A stretch of DNA of 64,000 nucleotides from assembly GCF_921293095.1 (NCBI RefSeq), contig NC_060257.1, forward strand, positions 51,930,968 through 51,994,967, given 5' to 3'. The translations under genes and the position numbers were made by a program. Within the stretch, counting starts at the first letter, position 1. Each line of letters begins with the position of its first letter. The notes under the pieces were generated by a model. That model searched no databases and had not been told where the DNA came from. It saw only the letters and a list, made by a program, of their open reading frames with translations. This DNA comes from Ischnura elegans (taxonomy: Eukaryota > Arthropoda > Insecta > Odonata > Coenagrionidae). Below, piece by piece: positions 40,479 through 54,699 of the stretch.

Positions 40479-43089
40479 CGTTTTGAAAACGCGGAAATAA
40501 AGTATTGAATCATACGAGACTTAAGTTATGGAAAAGTTGGGATTATGCTTGAATTTTATATTTGCTTTTTTTGGATGACCTGATAAATATCCCGCATTAA
40601 ATTGCAATTCACCTCCAGTGTGAATGGCCGGGGGTGTTTAGTTTTCACTCATTGTCAACATGCACTGCGTTTAATATGTGGCGCTAATTATGTGGCATAT
40701 TAATTATTTTTAGTCTTCAGTACTGTTATTCACGAGTACGTATATGGCATGATTTATTTTTCGTTATCATGTATCCTTGTACATATCGTAATGCAGTTGC
40801 GCCTGATTGCTAAATAAATTCCGTAATCAAGAACACGCATAAATACGAGTCACTTATAGACGTTTTTACCACTGGGTCCATTGTAACATTATTATAGTAT
40901 TTTTTGTAATCGTGTATTCAGATATCCAAGGATTTAATAAATCGAATATTTTCGCTACTTCCTGGAGTAAATATTTAGCTTATACCACCTAATAGTGGTG
41001 CAGACTTGCGATGACGTTGTTAAGGAAGGCTGGAGTGTAAATTCCCATCAAAATGTTCAATATTTGATTGTGGGTATTTCTAATAGAACTTTCAGTGAAT
41101 TTTAAAGGAGTTTTCATTATTAAAAATGGAGCTGTGTGCAACCCATGTTGCTAAGTATTGTATAATAACCTCTCTCCCCACTCCCTATGAGTGAATGGCC
41201 CACGCCTGGGGCTTAAGCTTGGAAGAGCTCTTCCCTAACCTATCCAAACCTACCTTCGGCTCGCAACAGTGAGTGGAGTATAAAATTAAATTAAAAAATG
41301 CCGTAATGTTTCGCAAATATCTGTTTTCAGAAAAAAAATTCTTTTGCAGTGCAGTTAACATGATCGAAGAACTCTTTTGTAAACCCAAACGATCATTTTG
41401 GAGCTCGATTTAGGGCTTATGTTTGGCCTGCATATTCCGCTTATTACGTCCATTGTGGGCGTATTCTCATTGATGTGTGCTGTTCGTCTGAAAAAGTCGT
41501 AAGGAATTCCCTGGGTGAATAATATCCGTGTACTAACCTACCGGAAATCGAGAATGCACCAATGTTGTCGCGTATGGGTTTTACGTCGCTATTTTCATGT
41601 TCACCCTTGGCCAACTTTCTGTCTGCCGATTTCTCCAATTTTTCCTCTCGGAATTCCGGAAATCCTTTGGGAGCGGTTCAGAATTACGTCGAAAAATCAT
41701 GGGGAGAATGTGTTTTTTCTTCCCTGGGCGTCAGCCCTGCGTATTAAAATGTTGTGCAATTGGTACCTGTTGAGTCTCGTAGGTAGATGTTTACGGCCGA
41801 ACTTTCTTATCCAGCTACGAAATGCGTGTCTGTGAAAACTGTGTGGGCCTGCTAGGAAGATTGTGATCTAGTTTTAGAAATTAATATGGTAGCTGTTTGT
41901 TATCTACTGTGAAACAATGTTTTGTTTCTGTCCTCATTATGTACCCTTGCTTATCAGAGCGTTACATTCTTTTTCATTGGAATAAGAGCTCTCTTTCGTG
42001 TTAAGTTAATTGTTTCATCTTATCTAAAATCATGGAGTGATAGACCTATTATGATTGATTTTATAACTTTAAGTAAACGGAGTACCATAGAGGTGTCTGG
42101 GCTCATTTTTTTTCATTAGTCATTTAGTTTCTGTTTTCTATACTTGTAATCACTAGCTATTGCAAACGACATTTTTTGTAGGATTTGGTGATAGTAACTT
42201 GTGGTTGTAATCGCTTTACTTGAAAATTTTTGAAAGCTTTCCCCGAGATTAAAGGAAGATGAGCTATTTGTACGATAATTCAACTTAAAATATACTTTGA
42301 ATCCTCTGTATCAAGCATCAGTAAACCCATTTATTTTATTATGTTTATTTTTAGCTTTATATTTCCCGTAGTAAGAGTTTTCATTTACCTTGAAATCCAG
42401 CTGATCTCAGGACTGAAAAACATCCTCGTCTGACTTGAGGGCACAGTCGTGTTGTTTATCGGTGTGAATGCGTATCGAAATCGAGTTATCGCCGTGTCTG
42501 TTTTTCCTGTTTCGGCGGTGTTAAAATTTCATTAATGGGTCTCTGCGTCGGCTGGCTATTCGTGGTGCACCCACATTATAGCTGGCTAATCTGTCTTTTA
42601 GATTCGAGGAAGCATGTTTGTGCTGGGTGTGAACTTCGGAACGATGCGAGGTTGTACAGTACTTCGTGACCTTAACGCCACACTTATCGTCTCGTTCCCC
42701 TAGTTTTCAATGTTAGGTCGCTTGGATCCTCAATTACATTTCTTCAAGGTCCATTTGCAATGTTTACATGAATTTCACAGTACGAACACTGAATCAAATC
42801 TTATTTACAACAGTCCGGAATTTCCGTGGGCCCGAAACAGCAATAATTCCTGAGTACAATTAAAACTTTTTTTAGCTTTAGCTTTTAAACAGTTTCCAAT
42901 CATTATTAATTGTAGTTCCTCAGCAGTTTCCTTTTGAGGCGTTTTCAGGCTTTGAACATCAAATTTTATGCTCGGCATAAAATATGTGAATAGCGAATAA
43001 AAATAAGATTTTAGCGTCTATACTTTAATGTCTTTAAATGTTAAAAGTTGATATTTTAAGCAATTTTTACTTTCCATAAAATATTTTGC
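40479..43089 (+). other. Interval without recognised features
   Basis: 2.6 kb within the presumed Cables intron. Open frames of about 60-106 codons occur (for example 41515-41835) but show no domain, codon bias or splice context. Nothing else seen. Confidence 0.6.
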
Positions 43090-43605
43090 TCCGAAAATAA
43101 CTGTACACAGTCAGTGTACCCGTTCAGCCATATTTGGGAATCGGACTTGCATCTCTCTCCAACTGAACACTTCAGCAGTTCTCTAAGGAATTTCTTTTGA
43201 TAAAAATAGTCTTTCTCCATAGCATATTCCCCTTCACGATATATCATATACAACATATGAAAATTATGACTAGGTTAGTGATGTACATAATACAGTTATT
43301 GGAAAAATAATCAAGGAAAGGGAATAAACACTTTAAACTTCCATAGATGCTTTGCATAATTCAAAAATATTTACTCCACTCAGTCGAATGTAAAAGAATA
43401 AAATTTTACTATAAATACTAATGCATTAAATTCAGCTCCATTTATGTTTAAGTTTGCATCAAAATTTCTTAGATAAGGAATCAGTCATCTTAACCCTATA
43501 CGCACTCCTTGAAAAAAATCATACAGGCTATACCTGTTGCTAATTCAGAATTTTAACTGTTGAATGCTCATGGCAATAGTAAAAAATAGCAAATTACTTT
43601 TCAAA
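43090..43605 (+). repeat. Long dispersed noncoding repeat, copy 2
   Basis: Partner of 33232-33720, on the other side of the shared promoter. Substitutions and small indels are spread evenly along the match. Confidence 0.8.
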
Positions 43606-44756
43606 ATATATTTAGCATTTTACACATTTATTCGTGGTCTGAGAGATAATGTGATGGAAATAAACCGCGGTTCGCAAGTTGGGAACCATTGGAGATTGTG
43701 ATTTTTCGTTGGATACACAGCTGCTCTTAGAATTGTGGGCGTTCGCTGTCCCATATCCACTGGAATTGATCGCAAGCGAAATTTTTATGTCTCCGATCAT
43801 CCTTGAAAGATTTCTCAATTGACCCGATCTTGATCAGCATCTTTCCTCTCATGAACTCTAGAAATGTCCCTTAATGGAAGGGAGGCAGGGTTATTACGAA
43901 CTGCCATCCTCAACGTTGACATTTGCCGCTTTATTTATATACATATCTCGAAGAAAGCGATGAGCCTATAAGTCTGAGGAAAATAGTTTCATTACGGAGA
44001 GTGGTCAGCAATGACCGGAACGGATCGTGTTTTAACAAGTGGACACTGGTTTCCCGTGTCATTGGTCGCTGAGTGACCCTCTTTCGCTCTGTTTGCATCA
44101 ACAAATGGGTTTGGATGCTCAAGTTTCGTGGGGACGCTACAGGCCGATTCGTAAACAGTGTTAGGAAGCCCTACGGAGCTGATTCGGTCAGGACTTTTTT
44201 CGTAACGGTCTCAAGGATAATATTGGCGGAATAAGCCTGCGTGGAAGTGTCTTGTGTGGTTCCAACAGTTCTCAACTCAGGCGAGAATACCTTCGTTCGT
44301 GAAATATATAACAGAGTTCAATTTATATGGCGGTTTTAAGGTCTCTGCGTGGTGTATTTAATCTTAAAAATGTCCGTTTTCCTCGACCTACTTTTCCTCG
44401 GAAGTTCAAGGGAAGGTAAAAGGTTTCATTACCTTAGTTCCAGCCTGTTTTGCGTTTCTGTTGCATTGATCGTGGCATCACATATATGTTTGCAAAAACA
44501 GTGGTTGGAAGCAATGGTGTGTGTGAAATCAATAATTACCTCAATTTGCTTAATCCTTCGAGAGTAAAATTCATTGGGTATTCGATTGCATTGTTTATTC
44601 GGGGTTACAAAAAACTTGGCAGGGCAACTTAGTTGGCCACATTATGATGCATGATGGCCTGATAAAGATTAAAAGGATCAACCTAGTCAATAAAAAAGTT
44701 GGATAAAGAAAAGTTGGATAAAAGAGAAGTCTTCTAAAAGCTATAAGAAGACGGGA

Positions 44757-44991
44757 CAACTACGTTGGTCACTTTATGAAGCATGATGACCTGATGAAAA
44801 CAATTTTAGAAGGACAGGTGGAAGGGAAAAAGGCAAGAGACGGCCGCGACTGAATTACACAGGACAAGGAAAATGGACGTAGAAGAAAGGAAATACGTCA
44901 CTATGAAAACGCTAGTGAACGGGAGAGAGGAATAATGAGCTGCGTCAAACCAAACTTGGGATTGCTGAATTATGATGATGATGATGATGAA
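44757..44991 (+). mobile_element. LINE 3' end fragment with (ATG)n tail
   Basis: One frame reads DNYVGHFMKHDDLMKTILEGQVEGKK, then after a one-base shift RRPRLNYTGQ. The G-H-x-MRHDDLLKTILEG...GRPR block is the usual C-terminus of jockey/RTE-type LINE reverse transcriptases. A (GAT)n/(ATG)n microsatellite at 44970-44991 forms the tail. A partial duplicate of the first 45 bases occurs at 44628-44670. Confidence 0.65.
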
Positions 44992-46770
44992 AAAGGAAAA
45001 GAAGGCTCATGTTTAGATATTCTATGTGTGTAATTTACAACGAAATGAGGAGTTTTCGCTGAAAGATTCTTTTGACATGCTACTTATTAATGCCTATTTT
45101 GCTGACAAAAAATAAAGGGCTGTTTTCAACGTTTATTATGCGTGTAACCTTGTAGCGTTTTCACCTCAATTTGCCTCTTTCCCCGGCTGCCAGCCAACTA
45201 AACCACGATCGGAACGAATGTACGAAGTCTAGATATCACGCCAGTGACGACCTCAGACCCGCATGAACTATTTTCCTTTGCTATGGGTCTGATATGCGAG
45301 TTTAATTACGTAAGTAATATCTGCGCATCGCAATAATCTCCGAAGAAACAAATGTATGACTCCACGTTTTCTTTCACGTTGAAAATCGCAGATATCGCTT
45401 AGTGAAAGCCATAGATATTGTTTAATTGTTTTTTCAGTATAATGTGGCAGTTTTTTCTCTTTTACCGCGGAGTTTCCTAAGACGCTCTTATCAAGGACTA
45501 TTGCTTTTGACTGCTAGTTATCAGGCTTAAATATTTCTATCACACTGATTCAACCCGGAGGTTGGTTTGGACTGGTGGAGTTAGAGCTCGTACTAGATTT
45601 ACCCTCAGGCGTGTAATTTTCTCAAATTTAAGATAGTAGGTGCAGTTCATTTCCGTAGGCCATCTCGCAATTCGAGGACTTTTGTACCACAATATATTGT
45701 TTTTTAACCATCAATTTTCTTCTGAAGAGCCTGTTCTCTGCAGCCATAAATTACTCCTCTTCGCCATCTTCTTCGTCTCATTTTCTGTCCTACATTCCAG
45801 TTCATTGATCGTTTCTTTTAATTGGGACGTTCTCAGTCGTTTCGACGTCATGCTCTTATTCCCTCTAAATTATTTTCCAAGAATGCGTGTTTGTTAGGAA
45901 GTACTATTGTCTCATGTATCACTTGAGCCTGACTTTTTTTCGTCGTTTCGTAGCAAATTTTTTGCTACTTTCTCACGGGAATGTTTTTTGGCCCTTACTC
46001 TATTTTAGTCATCTCCTTTATATTATTAATTCTACCAGTTTTCAGAAAACCTGAATTTTTCTCTCTCAATAATACATTTCTAAGGTTATTTTAATAGGTG
46101 AAAATATAGCTCGCGGTTTTATTGCTTTTGGTATTTTTATAGCGGCTCCTTTTCTGAATGTCTTCCTTTCTGGATCTTCAGAATACTTCCTATATTTCAC
46201 TTGAGAAGGTTGATTTAGGAAACGATGTATTTGTTACTTTCATAAGTACTTCAATAATAATATTCTAACTTGTATTTCATCAACTAAGGACGAAAATTAG
46301 TCTTTCCGCTCTTTATTTTCTTAAAATTGGATTTGAAATTCTGCTTAAATATTCTGGCTCTTATGGCAGTACTTGTCAGAACAAATTTTCCCCTATTTGT
46401 GAAATAATTTCTTGTTATTCTATAGAATAGTGAGTGCGTTTGGCGTTTCTAATTTGTTTTGACTCCAGCTTTAACGAATAAATTTACGATTGAATTGGTT
46501 GCATAATTCTTTGATTCAGTGAGTGAGTCACTTAATCGGTATCTCCTTTGTCTACTTCCTTAGAAAAGGTCAGTTATATAGGCCTCGTTGCAGATCTTAT
46601 TTTACGGCTTATTTTGGTAAGCTGTTTTTGTATATCGCTGATAAAAACTACTCATCATTAATTCTTCGTATATTCTGTAATTATTCTAGATGCCATACTG
46701 CTGGGAAACGCATTGCACATAATGGATTTCTTTATGATTCTTGGGGAGAAGATTTAAAAAAACTTTTTAT

Positions 46771-46877
46771 TAGAGGAAGAAGCTAGTCCAAGGTTGACAA
46801 CACCAGTGTCAATGTGTTTTAGTTGCTTACGGGTCAAAGGACACGTTCACTTTTGGTTGAGGTAGTTGTATTTTTAT
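46771..46877 (+). repeat. Local direct repeat, copy 1
   Basis: Shares CCAAGGTTGACAA, a CACCA..., TTACGG-TCAAAGGACAC core and a TTTTTAT end with 47567-47671, about 795 bp downstream. Confidence 0.7.
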
Positions 46878-47566
46878 ATCATCTGTTGAACCAAAGTATG
46901 TATTTTCAATATACCATACATTTTTTTACTATCCAAAATGATAATGCATATTATCTGCTGCCCATGGAGAAATTTTAGGTCTGGATTTAGATGATGGTAT
47001 TCCAGAATATTATGAGGCTAGCATTAGTAGAGCTAAAGAGATCAAAGAGAGTCTAATACTACTTTTTCTCTGAAAACAGTCTCGTGCCATCCTCTGCAGA
47101 TAAAGTGTATTGTATCAGTGAAGGTGTTTTTGTAATTATGTGTAATTTAGGGTCGTGCTTAACGGTTTTGTGAAAAATGTCACATGTTAATGTTGGTGAA
47201 AAGAGGGAAGTCCCCGAAATGCCTCAAGTCCTTCGTAATCTTACAAATTTTAATTAAAATATACTATTCTGTATTTTGCAGTACGAATGGGTCTAAAGTG
47301 TATTATTGAGTCCACCTCACCTTGAATATTTTTCATTATCTTTAAAAGTCGCATAAGCATAAGAAAGGATTTTGAGGGAATGATTTCCTCAAGATTATTT
47401 TATCTACAAAATTACCGTTTCATGGTTAACGCCAGTAATTGCAGTCACAAATATTATAGAAATCTTATTGCTGGAAATGCAGAGTACCAATATAAAGGAA
47501 GTGAATGTAGGTTTGAACGTCTGAGGGAAAGACTGCTGTATTTTTTTCAAGATGAATTATCTTGAA

Positions 47567-47671
47567 AGGAGAAGAAACTTCCAAGGTTGACAAACACCAT
47601 CATGTATTTTAAATAATTGTTTACGGATCAAAGGACACATTCATTGTTGGTGGAGAAGGTTACCTTTTTAT
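47567..47671 (+). repeat. Local direct repeat, copy 2
   Basis: Partner of 46771-46877 in the same orientation, diverged by substitutions and small indels. Confidence 0.7.
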
Positions 47672-49526
47672 GTTGAGCTCGCGATTGGGGATATGCGACG
47701 TCACGGTGGTTGCATTGCGTAAATATTTTTCCAGCCTATCAAAGCCGTGGTCTTGACATTGACAAGCGCCTACGATTCCATCGGAAAAGATTCAGCTGTT
47801 TATTTAATCTCGATTTATCTCTTTTTGTGCTCCTATGGCTACCACTATTTCGTAATAGCCTAGTATAAATGCGGCGGCACATTTGGTGTCTTCGATCATG
47901 GAAACAATGGACGCGTTGCCAGGGCAGATTAGGGTCCCAGCATCAAAACTTTTTCATGAGGAGTGTGATCTGGACCGCTTGCGTCATACCCCTCATGTGT
48001 TACGCTGCGCTTTCGTGAATTGATACGACAACCTCATGTTGGGCCCCTTAATATAAACAGTGACGTTATGGGCTCTTTAGAATGGACTAGAAAATAATTA
48101 TTTATCCTAGTACAAATCCTGTGGTACAGGCGTTCGGTTGTTTCAGGTCGATCTCGAGACCAACTGGCTCGAAGGTTATAGCGTATTAATGGGCATTTCG
48201 GTTTACATAATTGATCGAAGAATGGTGCTTAAAGAGATAGTACGATCAGGATAGACTTCATAGGTCTATCATTTCATTCATTGCTCACACTGAAGGCAGA
48301 TATGTACCCTCTTGTCTTAATCGTAAATCTTTTATTTTAGTCTTTTACCCAATACGTACATTGCTGTAATTTCTCAGGTATGATCTTCTCTAATGTAATT
48401 TAACATTCTCGTGAGCATTCGCTATTAATTGTTTTTTGAAGATGAAATCAATAAAGGATCGCGCATGATGGCTGTAGCCAAAATCGGATCTACATTCAAG
48501 ACCCCATCTGCAGTATTGGTGTAGGGAATACAGATAGTTTTCAAATTAATACAGATGAGTAGATCGTTTTGAAATCTTGATATTTTCTTGCACTATATGG
48601 GTAACTGCGTACAGAGTTCCTGGCTTCATGTAGTGCTTTGATGTTTTCTCTTCTTCGTTAGTACATATTTAATATAGTGAAAAAAAATTCAGCCCAAAAA
48701 AAACTATATAGAAATAAATACTATTGTCATAGTTGTTCAAACCCATCAAATCCATCACGCAATCTCTGATTTTGCCGTTTTCATCTTGGATATGCGTGAA
48801 CAAGCAGAAAATAGCTTTTTTGTTGTCTCTGAGGTATATCCACGAGAAATATATGACATTTCAACCGTTTCATTTATTGATTATTCTGGAAAAAGGTATT
48901 CCAGCTCATTCAAATCGTAAATCTTTTATTTTATCCTTTTTCCCGTTTAATATACTTTATAATTTGTCAATTGAAAACCTCGTAATATCAATAAAATTCA
49001 AGCGAGGATTCAATTTTAATTGATGTGACATGGAATCTGAAACCTGTTCACGGTAATGACTGTGATATGTAATGAATGGTTGTGAAAAGTGAACTCGTCA
49101 TGTTTTGCTGCAAAATCAAATCACAAATCACCTTATTCTTCTGCTAAGATTTCGTAATTTTTGTCGTTGTCGTATACACTTACTTTCCTTGATTCTATGT
49201 TGTTTATCTTTCTGCTCCTGAATGTGGCCTTGGAAATTGCGATCTATTTTTAACCTTTGCTTGTGAATTGTTTCCTGTGAATTACTTTATATTTTCTAGT
49301 TAAGATTTATGGCAGACATCATTTTCCCCGTAGCGATACCGAGAGAGTTTCGGTAGAAAATAATCAATTTTTTTGTCGATCCTTTTTACGGGAAACACTA
49401 TGAATTTGTGTAACTTTTTCATTACGTCGAGTGTTCTTCCTGGTAAATTGAGGGACCCTCCCATGATTTCCTTGCATTTATTTCCTCAAAAAATCCCATT
49501 CCATCGTCATGCGTTTCAAAATGTTG

Positions 49527-49713
49527 CCGGCCTCGGTGGAGGTGGGGTAAAAACCTCGCCTGCCAATCCGTAGGTCGCGGGTTCGAATCCCGCCTGGGTA
49601 GGTGGTCCCCATCCAGGGCATGGATGTTTGTCATGTTCTATTGTTGATGTTACAACCCACGCTGTAAAGGCCATTCTGTGCTGTGTGCGGGGAAGTGAGA
49701 AATAAATAAAAAT
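49527..49713 (+). mobile_element. tRNA-derived SINE (family 2), copy 1
   Basis: Head CGGCCTCGGTGGAGG, B box GGGTTCGAATCCC at tRNA spacing, a conserved GCCTGGGTAGGTGG and CAGGGCATGG body, and an AATAAATAAAAATAAAA tail. The same plan appears at 58893-59095. It is transcribed, if at all, by RNA polymerase III. Confidence 0.75.
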
Positions 49714-52700
49714 AAAAGCACTTACCATATTTCTACTCCTGTTCATCATGTGAATATTAATTACTATCGGTGTTACCTTTGCTTACTCTGCATTGTTACC
49801 GATGCCAGGGTGTGAAATCGCACTTTGGTACCATTTGGTAAGAACGCTGTAGGAATATTCAATGGGGTGTTCGTTCGTATTCATAATTATCAATTAGGTG
49901 TAGGCATACTGAAAGAAACGTGTGACATTTGACGCTTGTTAACCACTGTTATCGTTGACTTCGATCATTTGCTTCTTGATGGTGGACAGAGAATCCTTTC
50001 GTAATCTTCTTTAATAATTGTGATTGCGGTAAAGCTGATTTTATGTTCAGTCTCAATTGCAATCTTAATATGCTCATTCATTTCTTTGTTGATGGTGGAC
50101 AGAAAATCCCCTCGTGATCTTCTTGTATTTATGTATTCTAATCTTCTATTATTACAATATTCTTTCATTTATATATTATTTATATAATTCAATTATATAT
50201 TGCGAAATTTTTCTGTAAAAGTGTGATATTAGTTGGACAGTGATATTTTAAGAAAGGCTGGATAGTGAGGAGGCCTAATTGGTTCTAGAAGTCGGCCCTT
50301 TTTCGTAAAATCTTAGTTTGGTTATCATTCTCTGCGAAAATAATATTTTTCTCCCGTTTACAAGCATCCGAACTTGATTGTGCAAGGGAATGTCATTCCA
50401 CCATTCAAATCATAAAGTGAAGGAATAAATATGCATCATCATCGATAGTCATCGATCCGACGATTGTTTCGACACATCTCTCCATTCAATTATCCCATCA
50501 GCCAATCTTATTTCACACATATGATTATTTTGAATGAATACTATAAAATGATATTTAATCAGTTTATACTGAATTTGAAGTTGCTCTAATTATTGTTGTA
50601 ATTAATTATGTTCGTATAGATGTGGGTTTTGTACGTCATTTTTTCGAACAAAGTTAGTTTTCATTATTTTTTCGTTTTAAGTTTGCTCAAAGGAATATTT
50701 CACAAAATGAGATTATCCTCTGACTCACCTTGAAACAGAATGAATTGCCCAAGCAGTGTAAGCGGTACGCGAGTCCTTTGAGTCTCTAGCGGCTCACAAC
50801 CTAATCTCTTAAAAGCTTGGAACATTTGACAGCCGCAATGCAGTATGTTCTCTACGTGCACAGTTCGTTATTACTCTTTGATGTGTTCTCGGGATCAGAT
50901 TCTTTACCATTGAGCTTTTGCCTTCAGTATCAACAATCTTATTATCTTAGCAAGGAATCTTAACAATTTTTATTAATATTTTTGGGTTACCTAATAATTA
51001 AATTGGGGGTTCTAAGTTTTTATTTGTACAGAGTAGTCAAGAAAATAGATTAAACGTACTGGTAACTTTTCACAAAAAAAGATTTGATTGCCACCGGTTT
51101 CGATAAAGTTCGTGCGATCGAGAATAACAATACGGTGAAAAATGTCTGCAAACTGCATTGTCTGTCACACTCCCACCGTTTTACGCCTGAGAACACTCGA
51201 AAACAACAAAATTGATGTTATTTAGTCTCCTAAGAGTCTGTAAATTGTGGCATCGCTTAATTTTACTGTGGTGAAAGTTTTAAACCTGCAGATCTGCCAG
51301 AAAAGTATGTGAACTTCTACGTTGGTACCTAAATTCCTTTAATCCAATGCTACTCGAAGGTCTGACGAAATTCCAAAGCCTTTGCGTGTGCTAATAAGTG
51401 TAACTTTATTTGTTTTAATTTTCCGATTTGCACTCCTGGACAAAGAGAATCGTAAGTTAACACTTGCTTTCTCTGGATGCTACGAAGATCGCATTCGACT
51501 TCTTAGTCCTTGACGAAATGATGAGGGCAAGCCTCAAAATGATTATCCCCATCATACTCTTCCAAATAAGCTTTGGAGGAATTTATTTGGAAAAAAAAGC
51601 CTGATGGCCTGGACTGATAGAGCTCTGGTAAGCAACGAAACGCTAAATGTATGGAGAGTTAATTTTATCTTCTGGAGTTGAATTTTCTCTGCGAATGATA
51701 TCTCCTCGTGAAGCATGTCATAGGAGCAGTTAACTTCCTATCCTACGTAACGGCGGTTGACCCGTTATCGCCTTCCGGTCTGGTTTTGCTCTTTAAATTT
51801 TTTAGCCCACTCTGGATAAAAATGTACTTTCATGAGTGATAAAACTTACTCAAAGCGGGATAAGAGAAAGAAAGTCAGATGATCTGTATTTTCCGTTAAT
51901 AATATTTAGGAAGAGTGCTTAGGTGCGTGAGAGTGCTTGCGTACTTGCGCTTACGTGCGCAAGAGTGCTTGCCGTCAATAATATTTAACAAGAGTGACTT
52001 ACGTGCTAACTTTGGTTGCAATCTGTGCAGCCGTATGGAAACGCATAGCGGACCAGCAAACAGACATCCTCTGTTATATACATACATAGATTTGTGCCGG
52101 GGTTTGTTTTTTTAGATTGTCGAGGAATGCCATGGCGTCTTCGGGCCTTCAGCTGGGCGTTTCCATCCGCTTCCGTTTCCCTTTACTTCACCTGCGCGGT
52201 CGATCTTTGAGCCGGACACGGCAGTAAAACTCTCGCAGGAATGCAGGTCTCGGGAGAGTTCGCAATGTGGGCCTCCGATCAGACTGAGTGGGTTCAATTA
52301 TCTTTTATGGAGGGTGCTTAGAAAGGATTTGCTAGAAGACGAAGTCTGGATATGTCAATTATTCCACGTCCAACTGCGTTCTTTGACGCCTGACTGAATG
52401 TTGAAAATCGCCGTAGTTTTTCTTAAGCCTGAAAAAAAATCATTGGTACCGTCCCTCCGACTGTTATCTCGAGCGATAGCTTTTGAAGGACCAAAGAAAT
52501 TCATATCCATGTTTATTTCTGTCCAAGGATCATTTTACATTATATAAGACGCGTCAGTTAAACACACAAACATTTAAGCTGTACAGTATACAATCATAAT
52601 TCCTCATTTGGGAGGTATTCATTAAATGAGTTAAACAGTTTTTCCTGTAGCATAACTTGAATTTTTTGCTTAAAAATATTATTTTTTTTATTTCTTTGTA

Positions 52701-53750
52701 CTTCGTTGGAAGTTAAAGTGTACTTATTAAAGAGGCGAATCGCCATAGCTTTTGGACCAAGGGTAGTATTACTCGTCCTGACAAATTAAATATGTAAGTT
52801 ATTCCTCAGTCTCGTTGAGTAATTATGTACGTTTTTGAAATTCAGCAATATTGGTCAATATTGCACATACTTTAAACATAATTTATATGAACACAAGGAA
52901 AAGGCAGTTATCTTAATGCCTTGAAAATAGATCGACACGGTGCAGTGATAGGAGCATTTAACATTTGTCTAACAGTTTTTTTTTGCAGTTAAAATATTGC
53001 AGTAGCACGAGAGGAAGAACCCCAAAACAAAATACTGTATACCATGAGAGAGTAAAACTCTCCAAAATATAGAGGAAGCAATACATCAGTAGAAACAGTG
53101 CTTCTTATAAATCTAATCATGTAACATTTTGAACTAAGCTCACTAGGTAATTCACAAATATGAGGTTCCCGTGTCAAATATCGCTCGAAATGATCGCTAG
53201 ACAAATCATTTTCTGAATCGCACGATCATTCCCACGTACCTTTTCCATCAAAGAGTTTAATTCCGCTATTGTTGTGGTGAGTTAGAGATGGAGGGGATAT
53301 TTTTTCACAACTTCTTGCGTTTCCCATGCGTTTAAGTGAAGCGTAATACTCGGATGTCCTTATTAAATTCTGATTCACGCCATCTTTTTTTCCGTACCTC
53401 AGAATGATAGCACAAGCGATAGGTTTTCAGTGACCGAAAGAGTAATCGCTCGACCCATAGTTTTCTGAAGCACGCGGCATTTCCACCGTCCCTTTTCCAT
53501 CGCTTTTCTCATCACTTTCCGTAGTGAAAGCTTTCATTCAATTAAAACCCAAGCGTGCCGTTACGATCGCCTTTAGCGGCCGTGAGTTCTGGTAATATAA
53601 TTATAATCAGAACGCACGGCGCTAATGTTTTTTTCCTGTGGACGCTGAGATAAGGCATACTAAAATACTTCCCAAATCATCTTTCAGAGTTTTTACGCAA
53701 TGACAATGACTAAATGATAGTTAACCGTAGAAGTCAACCTTTAGATGTCT
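49714..53750 (+). other. Interval mostly without features
   Basis: 4 kb. A short direct repeat containing TGATGGTGGACAGA lies at about 49977-50010 and 50090-50120. Diverged GATCAT-family fragments (CGATAGCTTTTGAAGGACC at 52476; TCGCACGATCATTC at 53217; GCGATAGGTTTTC at 53416) occur without clear ends. Confidence 0.5.
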
Positions 53751-54399
53751 AATAGGGTAGTTTCCTTCATCAAAGAAAACGAAATGCAATGATTGCGATT
53801 CCTTACCCACCATTAGTGCATTCATAATATACAAATTATTTGGTTTTAGAAATCCCAGTTTATACGGATGGCAACGGTCAATTTCAACCTCATTTGACAA
53901 AGGCCAGATTGGCGCCAATGCGATTCCGCTCCACGTGACGTCACAGGGACCTAGTTTCTATACGAGTAGATAGGAGTTTACTAATGCATGCATGAGGCAC
54001 AGAGCTTAGGGAAACATCTCTTAATAATCACCTATTAAAAATACCTAAGTTCGGAAAGTTTCCTTCGTTTGATAGGGGAATAATAATCCTTATTTAAGCC
54101 AAGCGCTACCAGCCAGCAGGGTACTCAGCTACCTGCTAGCAGCCTGCGTCGTATCAGCGCTCAAGCCTCGCCCCAAGGTCACCTCACAGGGCGGCAGGGG
54201 GAACCAGAAATACGTCATACGGACTTTTTATCATCATTCCTACTTAGCCGTCGCGTTTTCGCGCGCTTGTTTTTCACTTTTCGTTCAATCGCGAAAAATA
54301 GATGTCGTCATTTAAAAATCTAAAAGTGTGAAATTCGTACTTCAGGAGTAATAATCTTTCGATTAAGGCATTAAAAAAATAATAGGAAACCTCCCTGTT
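53751..54399 (-). mobile_element. Four-copy TIR family, copy B
   Basis: Minus orientation relative to copy A. Starts AATAGGGTAGTTTCCTTCAT and ends with the complement of AACAGGGAGGTTTCCT. 649 bp, full-length by comparison with C and D, and contains the GGCGCCAAT and GCATGCAT landmarks. Confidence 0.9.
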
Positions 54400-54427
54400 A
54401 CCAAACAGAAGTTAATTTTATTTCAAC

Positions 54428-54692
54428 CAGTGGTGTAACTACGGGGGAGTGATGAGGGGATAGATACCCCCTCCCAAAACCTTAGAAAAATTTTTAGTGT
54501 ACTAATGTTTTCCCTGCTGTGATGATTTCCCGCAGAATGCAGAGTGAAACCTAAATTTTTAGTGCCAAAATGGTGTAAAATGTATTTCCAGGTATGTCAG
54601 TTTTAAACATTTTTTCGGTTTCCTTCGAGAGGAGGGGGTTGCCCCCAGGTCCTCCTCGTTCCCCCCGAAGCATATTCCTAGTTACGCCACTG
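54428..54692 (+). mobile_element. hAT-type MITE, CAGTGGCGTAACTA family, copy 3
   Basis: Left CAGTGGTGTAACTACGGG, right complementary to CAGTGGCGTAACTAGGA. Flanks ATTTCAAC (54420-54427) and ATTTCAGC (54693-54700), 7 of 8. Inserted only 28 bp from copy B of the four-copy family. Confidence 0.85.
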
Positions 54693-54699
54693 ATTTCAG

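Larger units (their letters stand above)
44992..49526 (+). other. Interval with one local duplication, otherwise empty
   Basis: 4.5 kb of AT-rich sequence. The only structure seen is a pair of direct repeats (46771-46877 and 47567-47671). No exon or RNA gene recognised. Confidence 0.6.

Noticed and set aside
41515..41835. 106-codon plus-strand frame as a possible Cables exon
   Set aside because: No similarity to Cables motifs and no acceptor/donor pair keeping phase 2 was evident.
49373..49749. Open frames with peptides such as RDSNPRPTDWQ
   Set aside because: Translations of the tRNA-derived SINE, a common artefact in gene sets.
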